A stretch of 64,000 bases of DNA from Actinomadura sp. NAK00032 (GTDB lineage Bacteria > Actinomycetota > Actinomycetes > Streptosporangiales > Streptosporangiaceae): assembly GCF_013364275.1 (NCBI RefSeq), contig NZ_CP054932.1:7192001-7256000 (forward strand), in the 5' to 3' direction. The notes beneath the pieces were generated by a model that worked only from the letters and a program-made list of their open reading frames with translations, did no database searches and was not told the origin of the DNA. Shown piece after piece: positions 25,810-33,141 of the stretch. The translations under genes were made by a program, and so were the position numbers. How positions within the stretch are numbered: the first letter of the stretch is position 1; every line of letters starts with the position of its first letter.

Positions 25810-26876
25810 GCGCTCTTCAGCTTTCCGCGCCACACCAGCGCCGCGAAGAACGGGGCGCCGACCAGGGAGACGACGATGCCCGCGTCCAGCTCGCCGGGCC
25901 GGACGACCACGCGTCCGACGATGTCGCAGACCAGCAGGACGACGGCGCCAAGCAGCCCCGCGCAGGGCACCAGCCATCGGTAGTCCGGCCCGGTCAGATG
26001 GCGCGCCACGTGGGCCACCATCAGCCCGATGAACGCGATGGGGCCGCACGCGGCCGTCGCCGCGCCCGCCAGCAGGGTGATGGCGACGATGCCGACCGTC
26101 CGGCTCACCGCCGTGTTCACTCCCATCGCCCGCGCCACGTCGTCGCCCAGGTTGAGCAGGTTGACGGCGGGGAGCGTGGCCAGCGCCAGCACCAGGCCGA
26201 CCGCGATGAACGCCGTCACCGGCCAGATCACGCGGAACCCGACACCCGCGACGGTGCCCGCGTTCCAGAACCGCAGCGCGTTGAGCGACTGCTGGTCCGA
26301 CAGGGCGATCGCCGTGGTCATCGCGGCCAGGAAGACCGTGACGCCCTGCCCGGCCAGGGCGAGCGTCAGCGGGTTGCCGGCCCCGCGCCCGATGCTCGCC
26401 AGCCCGAACACCACGGCCCCGGCGGCCGCCGCGCCCAGGAAGCCGAACCACACGTACTGGAACGGGCTGGCGAGCCCGAACAGCGAGATCGCCGACACCA
26501 CGGCGAAGGAGGCACCGGAGTTCACGCCCAGCAGTCCGGTGTCGGCGATCGGGTTGCGGGTGGCGCCCTGGATCAGCGCCCCCGCGACCCCGAGCGCCGC
26601 GCCCGCCACGATCGCGAGCACCGTCCGGGGCACCCGCACGGTCTGCACGATGAGCCTGATCTCGGTGAGCCGCTGGTCGGAGGAGCCGGGGGAGGCGAGC
26701 AGGCCGTCCCAGACCTCGCCGGGGCTCAGCGCCCGCGCGCCGACGGCCAGCGACCCCACCGCGGCGGCCGCGAGCAGCACGGCGAGCGCGGCCAGCCCCG
26801 CGATCCGCCGCCGGCGCGCGATGGCGGCCCCGGACGCGCGGCCGGACGCGGGCCGCCGCTCCATGACCGCGCTCAT
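25806..26876 (-). CDS. FecCD-type iron-siderophore permease, subunit 1
   Basis: A 356-residue permease, first gene of the importer operon. It has VRVPRTVLAIVAGAALGVAGALIQG (in part), RNPIADTGLLGVNSGA, LGDDVARAMGVN and the ending DAGIVVSLVGAPFFAALVWR. The basic N-terminus precedes helix one at about 26. An IdeR box lies some 53 bases upstream, so expression should rise when iron is scarce. The operon encodes the permease pair and ATPase; the binding protein is in the next operon. Confidence 0.94.
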   Translation of the reverse strand: MSAVMERRPASGRASGAAIARRRRIAGLAALAVLLAAAAVGSLAVGARALSPGEVWDGLLASPGSSDQRLTEIRLIVQTVRVPRTVLAIVAGAALGVAGALIQGATRNPIADTGLLGVNSGASFAVVSAISLFGLASPFQYVWFGFLGAAAAGAVVFGLASIGRGAGNPLTLALAGQGVTVFLAAMTTAIALSDQQSLNALRFWNAGTVAGVGFRVIWPVTAFIAVGLVLALATLPAVNLLNLGDDVARAMGVNTAVSRTVGIVAITLLAGAATAACGPIAFIGLMVAHVARHLTGPDYRWLVPCAGLLGAVVLLVCDIVGRVVVRPGELDAGIVVSLVGAPFFAALVWRGKLKSA

Positions 26877-26928
26877 CCGCGCAGGCCGAGTCCGGCTAGC
26901 ACCACTTTCCTCCGAAATCAGAACCGAT

Positions 26929-26947
26929 TAAGGAGAGCCTAACCTAA
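26929..26947. promoter_or_regulatory. IdeR/DtxR iron box upstream of FecCD operon
   Basis: TAAGGAGAGCCTAACCTAA matches the 19-bp DtxR/IdeR consensus at 15 positions, with a perfect right arm. It sits in the promoter region of the leftward permease/ATPase operon. Confidence 0.85.
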
Positions 26948-26987
26948 ACGGGATCATGGACTCCGGTCCGGGCGGCGGCGATCTGCG

Positions 26988-27761
26988 TCACCCCCACGGC
27001 CTCGGGAAGTCGTCACCGTCCAGCCGGGCGCCCTCAGTCAGCCCCAGGTGGTCGGTCACGGGGTGCGGGGCGCCGCTGAAGACGGTCTTGTCGTCCATGT
27101 AGATGACGACGTGCGCGAGCCTCGCCAGATCGGTCGTGTTGGGCAGGGCCATATGGCCGGTGTAGCCGCTGTGGAAGGTGCAGTCCCCGGCCCGGAGAGG
27201 GATGGTCACGCGCGGGATCCATCGCAGTTCCGGGTCCGCCTCGAACAGGTCTCCCTCCTCGTGGAGGTCCTGGGCGCGCAGGCCGCTGCGGGTCTGGGTG
27301 CCGGGCAGGAACGTCATGCAGCCGCGCTCGGGCGGGACGTCCACCAGCGCGATCCACGCCGAGAGCGGGAGCCGGTCATCGGTGTGCGGCCAGTACGGCC
27401 GGTCCTGGTGGAACTCGGTGGCGGTGTTGCTGTGCGGCTCCTTCACCAGCATCTGGTCATGCCACAGCCGCAGCGGGAACCCGGCGAGCTGCTCGGCGAC
27501 CCGGCCGAGCCGCCGGTCGAACGTGAGGTCCCGCATGGTCTCGTCGCGCCGCCACACGTTGACGAGCTGGCTGAAGGCGCCGCCCTTCTCCAGGCTCTCC
27601 CCGCGATGGGTGTCGAGGAACGCCTCCGCGCCGGCTCTGAAGCGCTCGACCCGCTCGCGGCCGAGCATGCCCCGGACTCGGACGAATCCGTTCTCGCGGT
27701 AGCTGCTGACGAGGTCGTCGGAGAGGCGCCCGTCCGGGCCGATGTCCGTCTGTTCGCTCAT
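26988..27761 (-). CDS. phytanoyl-CoA dioxygenase family protein (Fe(II)/2-oxoglutarate)
   Basis: A 257-residue non-haem iron oxygenase of the PhyH family. The metal-binding HxD is visible in TEFHQDRPYW (about 113-122), and the distal His is probably in FHSGYTGHMALPN (about 208-220), followed by an Arg-containing strand LARLAHVVIYMDD for 2-oxoglutarate. Such enzymes hydroxylate or halogenate small molecules using O2 and 2-oxoglutarate; the substrate is unknown. The only neighbour with a plausible link is the divergent AraC regulator 69 bp away. It is close to the iron-uptake operon but has its own promoter region. Confidence 0.85.
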   Translation of the reverse strand: MSEQTDIGPDGRLSDDLVSSYRENGFVRVRGMLGRERVERFRAGAEAFLDTHRGESLEKGGAFSQLVNVWRRDETMRDLTFDRRLGRVAEQLAGFPLRLWHDQMLVKEPHSNTATEFHQDRPYWPHTDDRLPLSAWIALVDVPPERGCMTFLPGTQTRSGLRAQDLHEEGDLFEADPELRWIPRVTIPLRAGDCTFHSGYTGHMALPNTTDLARLAHVVIYMDDKTVFSGAPHPVTDHLGLTEGARLDGDDFPRPWG

Positions 27762-27830
27762 GTGGAAAGCCTCGCAACGGCGGGCGGGACCGGCTAGGCC
27801 GATGTCGTCCTGCAGTCGTACGATTCCGAC

Positions 27831-28763
27831 ATGACCACGGTGCTGCACGAGCGGGCGCTGTTCGCGGACGGGCCGATCTGGGGAGGCGTGCAGCGGCTCT
27901 CCTCGGACGTCGAGGCCCACGCGCACGACTTCGTCGAGATCGCCGTCATCGGGCCCGGCCGGGGCACGCACGTGACCGCCCGGGGCGGGCACCGGCTGCG
28001 GCACGGCCAGGCCGTCGTGCTCCGGCCGGGCGCGTGGCACGGCTTCGAGGGCTGCGCCGGTCTCGTCGTCGCCAACTGCTGCGTGTCGGCCAAGGCGCTG
28101 CGCTCCGACCTGGAGGGGATGATGCGCGTCCCGGCGCTGCGGCGGCTGCTGTGGACCGAGCCCGTCGCCTCCGGCTCCCGGGGCGTGGCGGTCACCGCCC
28201 TCGGGCCGGACGCCGCCGACGAGGCCATCGACCAGATCCGGCTGCTCGAAGCCGACCTGTCGGGGGCCCGGCCCCGCACCGGCCGCGCGCTCGGCCGGCT
28301 CGTCACCGTCCTCGGCGTCCTCGCCGACGCGGGCGCCCCCGGCGCCGCCGGGCCCGGCATGCACCCGGCGGTCGCCGCCGCCATCGCGCGGATGGAGGCG
28401 GCGCCCGCCGAGGCGTGGCGGCTGGACGGCCTCGCACGCGCCGTCAACCTCGACCCCGACTACCTGGGGCGGCTGTTCGTCCGGCACGTGGGGGCGTCGC
28501 CGCTCGGCCACCTGGCCCGGATCAGGGCGGAGCGGGCCGCCGACCTGCTCGCCCACTCCGACCTCCCGGCCGCGCGCGTCGGCGCGGCCGTGGGCTGGGA
28601 CGATCCGACCTACTTCGCGCGGCGCTTCCGCGAACTCGTCGGCCTGACCCCGACCGCGTACCGGCGGACGGCCAGGCCGCCGGCGGCGGTGGCGAGCAGC
28701 AGTCCGCCGAGGACGGCGGGCACCTGGCTCCCACCGGAGCCGCCGTCCTCCGCGGGGCCGTAG
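27831..28763 (+). CDS. AraC family regulator with N-terminal cupin
   Basis: A 310-residue regulator. The N-terminal cupin-like sensor is seen as EAHAHDFVEIAVIGPGRGTH (in part, about 28-48) and LRHGQAVVLRPGAWHGFEGC. The C-terminal double HTH runs from about 195 to 290, with LARAVNLDPDYLGRLFVRH, then GAAVGWDDPTYFARRFRELVGLTPTAYRR. TACGAT six bases before the ATG may be a -10 of a leaderless transcript. An ATGTCG/CGACAT pair lies in the divergent gap with the dioxygenase gene, its likely target. The 3' end overlaps the opposite-strand secreted-protein gene by 154 bp, including part of the second HTH. Confidence 0.9.
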   Translation: MTTVLHERALFADGPIWGGVQRLSSDVEAHAHDFVEIAVIGPGRGTHVTARGGHRLRHGQAVVLRPGAWHGFEGCAGLVVANCCVSAKALRSDLEGMMRVPALRRLLWTEPVASGSRGVAVTALGPDAADEAIDQIRLLEADLSGARPRTGRALGRLVTVLGVLADAGAPGAAGPGMHPAVAAAIARMEAAPAEAWRLDGLARAVNLDPDYLGRLFVRHVGASPLGHLARIRAERAADLLAHSDLPAARVGAAVGWDDPTYFARRFRELVGLTPTAYRRTARPPAAVASSSPPRTAGTWLPPEPPSSAGP

Positions 28764-29392
28764 CCGCCCGCCATGCCCTGCCGGTCGTAGGACGAGCCCG
28801 GCATGCGGTCGCCATAGCGCTCGCCGACCGCCCGCTGGTAGTCCGCCAGCGAGACGGACGCCGCGCCCGTCATCTGCCGCGCCTCGGTGTTGAGGGGGTG
28901 GATCCGGCCGTTCCGCAGCGCGTACCAGGCGTTGACCTGCGGTTCGCGGAAGACCGTGCCGCTGTTGCGGGCGTAGGTCTCCTCGTCCGCGCCGGAGGCG
29001 ATGTTGGCCAGCCGCCACGTGCCGTTCTTGCGGACGGCCCACACCGACGCGTGCTGACCGTCCGTCGAGACCGCCTCGGTGGCGAGGAACGACAGCCGCG
29101 CGACGGTGCCGGAGGCGCCGGTGACGAAGCCCGGGTTCAGGTCGTACACGGGCACGGTGGGGCCGGTCAGTTCGGGCGCCATCCGCTTCGCCGCGGCGGC
29201 GCCGGCCTTGTCCGTCCTGCCCCGTCCGGCGAAGAAGCGCGCGACGGTCGGGGACGCCTCGGCGGCGACCTGCCGGGCGGCGGCCAGGTCGGCCGCCGGC
29301 GGCGGGGCGGGGACGGGGGACGCGGCCATCGCCGGCGCCGCCGTGCAGACCGCGATCGCGCCGCCGAGCGCGAGACCGGTGAACAGTTTCAT
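28610..29392 (-). CDS. secreted/membrane-anchored protein paired with cysteine protease, unknown function
   Basis: No family recognised. The 260-residue product has a clear signal peptide ending APAMAA (about 24), a domain with VYDLNPGFVTG, VWAVRKNGTWRLANIASG and NAWYALRNGRIHPLN (about 85-165), a Gly/Ser linker and a C-terminal hydrophobic helix with a basic tail (AVLGGLLLATAAGGLAV, then RR and KRRAK). This predicts an extracytoplasmic domain tethered to the membrane. There is no LPXTG motif. AGGAGG lies six bases upstream of the ATG. It follows the protease gene by 11 bases, so the two form an operon; a role as inhibitor, pro-domain or chaperone for the protease is inferred. Its end overlaps the AraC gene. 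Confidence 0.75.
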   Translation of the reverse strand: MKLFTGLALGGAIAVCTAAPAMAASPVPAPPPAADLAAARQVAAEASPTVARFFAGRGRTDKAGAAAAKRMAPELTGPTVPVYDLNPGFVTGASGTVARLSFLATEAVSTDGQHASVWAVRKNGTWRLANIASGADEETYARNSGTVFREPQVNAWYALRNGRIHPLNTEARQMTGAASVSLADYQRAVGERYGDRMPGSSYDRQGMAGGYGPAEDGGSGGSQVPAVLGGLLLATAAGGLAVRRYAVGVRPTSSRKRRAK

Positions 29393-29403
29393 CTCACGCC
29401 TCC

Positions 29404-29964
29404 TCATGCGCCGATGTAGTCGAGGGAATGGGTCCAGAAGAAGGTGCCGTTGCTGACGTAGTAGTCGTAGGACGACCAGTTGTAGCGGTAGTCCGACGGC
29501 CAGGGATTGCCCCAATAGACCATGTTCGAACTGTCGTCGTAGCCGTACAGGACCTCCATGTGCCCGCCGCCGCTCGTCCATTGGATGCGGGCTATCACGG
29601 GCCGCCGCGCGTCGATCTCGCGGACGATCGCCCAGTAGTAGAGATGGGCGTACACGTAGTTGCCGGGGCTGATCCCGATCTTGCGGAACGCCGTCTGGTC
29701 GTCGGCGAGCGTTGCCTGGCTGTTGGGGCAGGACGAGTTCATCGACCGGTTGAAGGCGAGGTTGCAGAACTGGTTCTGGGTGTAGTTCCGGCCCATGAAG
29801 GCGGCCACGGTGTTGCCGGACGCGGCCCAGCACCAGTTGGACATCTGCTGCGCCTGCATCGAGATGTCCAGGCGCAGGGCGGCCGCGTCGGCGGTGCCGG
29901 GCACGGCCGCGGCGGTGAGGGCCAGCGCGCACACGGCGGCGCGCAGGCCGGAGCGAAGATGCAT
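29404..29964 (-). CDS. secreted papain-like cysteine protease (C39/C70-like)
   Basis: A 186-residue protein with a signal peptide (cleavage near ADAAA, about 28). The mature part is a short papain-like protease: catalytic Cys 45 in SNWCWAASG, His 135 in GGGHMEVLYGYD and Asn about 153 in VYWGNPWP. The NWCWAA motif is that of AvrRpt2/staphopain-like papain-like families. Two more cysteines (about 67 and 79) may form a disulfide. GGAGGAG precedes the ATG. A 22-bp palindrome lies upstream. It is followed at once by a gene for a membrane-anchored partner. Substrate is unknown; bacteriocin-like processing or nutrient proteolysis are possible. Confidence 0.88.
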   Translation of the reverse strand: MHLRSGLRAAVCALALTAAAVPGTADAAALRLDISMQAQQMSNWCWAASGNTVAAFMGRNYTQNQFCNLAFNRSMNSSCPNSQATLADDQTAFRKIGISPGNYVYAHLYYWAIVREIDARRPVIARIQWTSGGGHMEVLYGYDDSSNMVYWGNPWPSDYRYNWSSYDYYVSNGTFFWTHSLDYIGA

Positions 29965-29995
29965 GGAAACGCACTCCTCCGGGGACGGGGTGGGG

Positions 29996-30017
29996 GTTCT
30001 TCGGACGTCCGGAGAAC
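29996..30017. promoter_or_regulatory. 22-bp palindrome upstream of protease operon
   Basis: GTTCT(T)CGGACGTCCG(G)AGAAC is self-complementary except for one base pair. It lies 32 bases before the protease start and 109 bases beyond the end of the XRE regulator gene. It lacks a T-tract, so I favour an operator over a terminator. Confidence 0.55.
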
Positions 30018-30125
30018 GTCAAATGAATGGTCGTCCTGCAGCGGATGGGAAACAACCCTTACCATCCCGGAGGCATTTCAACGTATACGCGGCTATAAAT
30101 TGGAAACGGCGGCCGAGAGGGCGCC

Positions 30126-31004
30126 TCAGTCCCATTCCCAGCGGATGCCGTGCACGCCGGGCCGCACATCGGCCTCGGCCATGTGGACGGCCCGCCAGTC
30201 CGACAGCGGCAGCTCCCGCACGTCGGTCGGGGGCGTCACGGTGTTCGGCTGCCAGACGCGGTGGCAGCGGGCCGGGAGGGCGTCCGGCTCGAAATGGACG
30301 TGCAGCAGGTACATGTGCATGGGGTGGCGGAACCACCGGTGGTAGAACGTGGCCTCGGGCCCGCCGCCGCTGTACCCGAACTCGTAGTCGACCATGCAGG
30401 TCTCGTCGCGCCGCAGCGGGCGCTCGAACAGCAGCTCCACGGCGGTGACCCCGGCCGCCGCGTCGGTGCGGACCTGGCCGAGCCGGCAGTGGGACGCCCG
30501 GCGGATGTCGGGCAGCATCTCCTTCTCGCAGTGGTACACGGCCACGTGCCGGTCGACGCCGTCGGTGCGCGCCTGGAACACCGCCCGCGTGCGCACCGAC
30601 CGCTCGTCCCGGCCGGCGCCGACGCGGACCGTCTCGTCGCAGCTCAGCCAGCGCAGCTGGCCGTCCACCGGGTTGCGGATCTGGCCGAGCAGCAGGTCGA
30701 CGCTGGCGTGCACCTCGCTGACGTCGCGGTACGCCAGCGCGCCCGGCACGTTGTGGGCCCACCGGCCGCGCGGGCGGCGCGGCCCGAGCAGCGCGGTCAG
30801 GGACTCCGGCGGCACTTCGAGGATCTCCTCCAGCGCCCGGACGGCCGACACCCGCTCCGGGCGGCACCTGCCCCGCTGCCAGTTGCTGAGGCTCGCGACG
30901 CTGACCTGGATCCCGCGTTCGGCGAGCCTGGCATGGAGCCGTTCCAGCCCGAGTCCGCGCGTCTGGATCGCCGTCCGCAGCGCGCTTTCGAACGAATCCG
31001 CCAT
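30126..31004 (-). CDS. XRE-type helix-turn-helix regulator with large C-terminal domain
   Basis: A 292-residue protein. Residues about 1-70 form an XRE/Cro-like HTH (LERLHARLAERGIQVSVASLSNWQRGRCRPE). The remaining 220 residues form a domain seen in other actinobacterial XRE proteins but without a named function; it contains LSCDETVRVGAG, VDYEFGYSGGG, and a His/Trp-rich stretch FYHRWFRHPMHMYLLHVHFEPDALP (in part) that could bind a metal or ligand. AGGAGG lies upstream of the ATG. It is transcribed toward the protease operon and may control it through the palindrome there; this is inferred from position. Confidence 0.8.
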   Translation of the reverse strand: MADSFESALRTAIQTRGLGLERLHARLAERGIQVSVASLSNWQRGRCRPERVSAVRALEEILEVPPESLTALLGPRRPRGRWAHNVPGALAYRDVSEVHASVDLLLGQIRNPVDGQLRWLSCDETVRVGAGRDERSVRTRAVFQARTDGVDRHVAVYHCEKEMLPDIRRASHCRLGQVRTDAAAGVTAVELLFERPLRRDETCMVDYEFGYSGGGPEATFYHRWFRHPMHMYLLHVHFEPDALPARCHRVWQPNTVTPPTDVRELPLSDWRAVHMAEADVRPGVHGIRWEWD

Positions 31005-31030
31005 CGCCGGATCCTCCTGCTGGGAACCTG

Positions 31031-31053
31031 CCCGACGACTGGAGACCGTCGGG
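31031..31053. terminator. hairpin between GntR and XRE genes
   Basis: CCCGACG and CGTCGGG arms (7 bp) with a 9-base loop lie downstream of the GntR gene and 27 bases upstream of the XRE start. It may end the dehydrogenase/GntR transcript or act as an operator for the XRE gene. Confidence 0.4.
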
Positions 31054-31116
31054 GGCCGGGGTAGCAGTGAGGAACGTAATGAGTCGCCGTCCAATAGTCC
31101 AGGACTCGCGCGCCGG

Positions 31117-31782
31117 TCAGCCGTCCGGCGGGGCCAGGACGGCGCGCAGGACGTCCAGGGCGCGCTCCCGGTGCGCGTCGAGTTCGCGGACGAGCCGGTC
31201 GGCGTCCCCGGCGCGGACCGCCTCGATGATCCGGTCATGCGCGTCCACCGAGGCCGCGCGCTCCTCGGGGTCGTTGTAGTACATGGCCCGGTACACCTCG
31301 GTGGAGTCCCAGAGCAGCCGGATCAGCCGCAGGACGTGCGGCTGGCCGGGCGTCTCCAGGACGGCGAAGTGGAACGCGCGGTTGGCGGCCAGTTCGGCGG
31401 CGACGTCCCCGGCCGCGGCGGCCTCGGCGCAGGCGCGGGCGGCCTCGCCGATGCGCCGCAGCGCGGCGCCGTCCAGCAGCGGGAGCGCGTGCCGGGCCGC
31501 GCGCTCCTCCAGGATCTTGCGCAGCGCGTAGATCTCGCTGAGGTCCGCGTACTGGAGTTCGGTGACGACGTACCCGCGCCGGGGCCGGTAGGTGAGCTGC
31601 CCCTCCTCCGCCAGGACGCGCAGCGCCTCCCGCACCGGCGCGACGCTCAGCCCGACCTGCGCGGCGATGTCCTCCTGATTGACCCGCTGACCGGGCCGGA
31701 CGTCCCCGGACGCGATGCGGCGGCGCAGCGCGTCGACGGCGTGCTGCTGGGCCGTGGGCACCGTGGCGCGGGGATCTTTCAC
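31117..31782 (-). CDS. GntR/FadR-type transcriptional regulator (FCD domain)
   Basis: A 221-residue regulator, GTG start. The N-terminal winged helix shows ALRRRIASGDVRPGQRVNQEDIAAQVGLSVAPVREALRVLAEEG (in parts, about 18-62), then the FCD effector domain with YALRKILEERAARHAL, ANRAFHFAVLE and DAHDRIIEAVRAGD, whose Asp/His residues usually bind a metal and an organic acid. It lies 34 bases after the acyl-CoA dehydrogenase gene and is probably in the same transcript, so a perfect inverted repeat upstream of the dehydrogenase is the natural operator. The ligand is perhaps a CoA-ester precursor or dicarboxylate. Confidence 0.9.
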   Translation of the reverse strand: MKDPRATVPTAQQHAVDALRRRIASGDVRPGQRVNQEDIAAQVGLSVAPVREALRVLAEEGQLTYRPRRGYVVTELQYADLSEIYALRKILEERAARHALPLLDGAALRRIGEAARACAEAAAAGDVAAELAANRAFHFAVLETPGQPHVLRLIRLLWDSTEVYRAMYYNDPEERAASVDAHDRIIEAVRAGDADRLVRELDAHRERALDVLRAVLAPPDG

Positions 31783-31816
31783 CGGGCCGAGCCTGGCCTG
31801 GCCGCGGGCGCGCCGG

Positions 31817-33004
31817 TCACCGGAACGCCTGGACGCCGGTGAGGGCGCCGCCGATCACCAGGGCGTGGACGTCCGCCGTCCCCTCGTAGGTGACGACCGA
31901 CTCCAGGTTGTTCATGTGCCGGATCACCGGATACTCCAGCGAGATCCCGTTGGCGCCGAGCACCTGCCGGGCGCTGCGGGCGACGTCCAGCGCGGCGTTG
32001 ACGTTGCCGAGCTTGCCCATGCTGACCTGTTCGGGACGCAGCCGCCCGGCGTCCTTGAGCCGGCCGAGGTGCAGGGCGAGCAGCGTCGCGCGGTTGACCT
32101 CCAGCGCCATGTGGGCGAGCTTCTGCTGCTGGATCTGGGTGCCCGCGATCGGCTTGCCGAACGCGGTGCGCTCCCCCGCGTACTTCAGCGCGGCCTCGAA
32201 GCAGGCCCGCGCCGCCCCGGCCGCGCCCCACACGATGCCGTAGCGGGCCTCGTTCAGGCACGACAGCGGGCCCCGCAGGGACGACACCTCGGGCAGGACG
32301 GCGTCCGCCGGCAGCCGGACGCCGTCCAGCACCAGCTCGGAGGTGATCGAGGCCCGCAGCGACAGCTTCCTGCGGATCTCCGGCGCGGTGAACCCCGGCG
32401 TGCCGGCCGGGACGAGGAAGCCGCGGACGCCCTCGTCCGTGCGGGCCCACACCACGGCCACGTCCGCGATCGAGCCGTTGGTGATCCACATCTTGCGGCC
32501 GTCGAGGATCCAGTCGCCGCCGTCGCGGCGCGCGCGGGTGCGCATCGCGCCCGGGTCGGAGCCCGCGTCGGGCTCGGTCAGCCCGAAGCAGCCGACGGTC
32601 TCCCCGGTCGCCATCCCGGGCAGCCAGCGCCGCTTCTGCTCCTGCGAGCCCCACCGCCAGATCGCGAACATCGCGAGCGACCCCTGGACGGACACCATGC
32701 TGCGCACCCCACTGTCGCCCGCCTCCAGCTCCATGCAGGCCAGGCCGTACGCGGTCGCGCTGGTGCCCGCGCAGCCGTACCCCTCCAGGTGCATGCCGAG
32801 GACGCCCAGCGCGCCCAGCTCGCGCGGCAGGTCGCGCGGGACGGCCGCCTCCTCGAACCAGTCGCCGGCGTGCGGGACGACCCGGTCCTCGACGAAGCCG
32901 CGGACGGTGTCGCGGATGTCGCGCTCCTCGTCCGACAGCAGGCCGTCGATGTCCAGGAAGTCCAGGGGGCGGAGCTCCACCGCCCGGTCGGACGCGCTGG
33001 TCAT
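31817..33004 (-). CDS. acyl-CoA dehydrogenase, glutaryl-CoA dehydrogenase-like
   Basis: A 395-residue flavoprotein of the acyl-CoA dehydrogenase family. Signatures: GCFGLTEPDAGSDPGAMRT (about 142-160; FAD/substrate), WITNGSIADV, RYGIVWGAAGAA, and the catalytic Glu in VVTYEGTADVHALVIGGALTG near the C-terminus. The RYGI..GA..A and YEGT patterns resemble glutaryl-CoA dehydrogenases (GcdH), which also decarboxylate, but the arginine that binds the second carboxylate was not confirmed. It is transcribed with the GntR regulator and preceded by a perfect 17-bp dyad. Start ATG has GAGGGG 11 bases upstream. Confidence 0.9.
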   Translation of the reverse strand: MTSASDRAVELRPLDFLDIDGLLSDEERDIRDTVRGFVEDRVVPHAGDWFEEAAVPRDLPRELGALGVLGMHLEGYGCAGTSATAYGLACMELEAGDSGVRSMVSVQGSLAMFAIWRWGSQEQKRRWLPGMATGETVGCFGLTEPDAGSDPGAMRTRARRDGGDWILDGRKMWITNGSIADVAVVWARTDEGVRGFLVPAGTPGFTAPEIRRKLSLRASITSELVLDGVRLPADAVLPEVSSLRGPLSCLNEARYGIVWGAAGAARACFEAALKYAGERTAFGKPIAGTQIQQQKLAHMALEVNRATLLALHLGRLKDAGRLRPEQVSMGKLGNVNAALDVARSARQVLGANGISLEYPVIRHMNNLESVVTYEGTADVHALVIGGALTGVQAFR

Positions 33005-33032
33005 GGCCGTCACATCCCCTCGCGACGCGAAA

Positions 33033-33049
33033 TCTTCGAAAATCGAAGA
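33033..33049. promoter_or_regulatory. perfect dyad operator upstream of acyl-CoA dehydrogenase
   Basis: TCTTCGA-AAA-TCGAAGA, 7-bp perfect arms around a 3-base centre, 28 bases before the dehydrogenase start and AT-rich against its surroundings. It is the most likely site for the GntR protein of the same operon. Confidence 0.75.
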
Positions 33050-33085
33050 ACCGATGGTCGCACACGACCGGGCGTCCTGCCAAAG

Positions 33086-33117
33086 GTGCCCGCCGCCCGG
33101 ACGCGGGCGGCGGGCAC
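33086..33117 (-). terminator. strong hairpin terminator of M28 peptidase gene
   Basis: A perfect 14-bp stem (GTGCCCGCCGCCCG and its complement) with loop GACG, 25 bases beyond the peptidase stop codon, followed on the minus strand by CTTTGG. It insulates the dehydrogenase promoter. Confidence 0.8.
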
Positions 33118-33141
33118 GTGCGGTCGTGCTCCTTACCGCGC

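Noticed and set aside
24739..26451. 570-codon frame extending the second FecCD permease upstream
   Set aside because: The extra N-terminal part is read out of frame through the first permease gene; the family start and the ATGA overlap indicate 25809.
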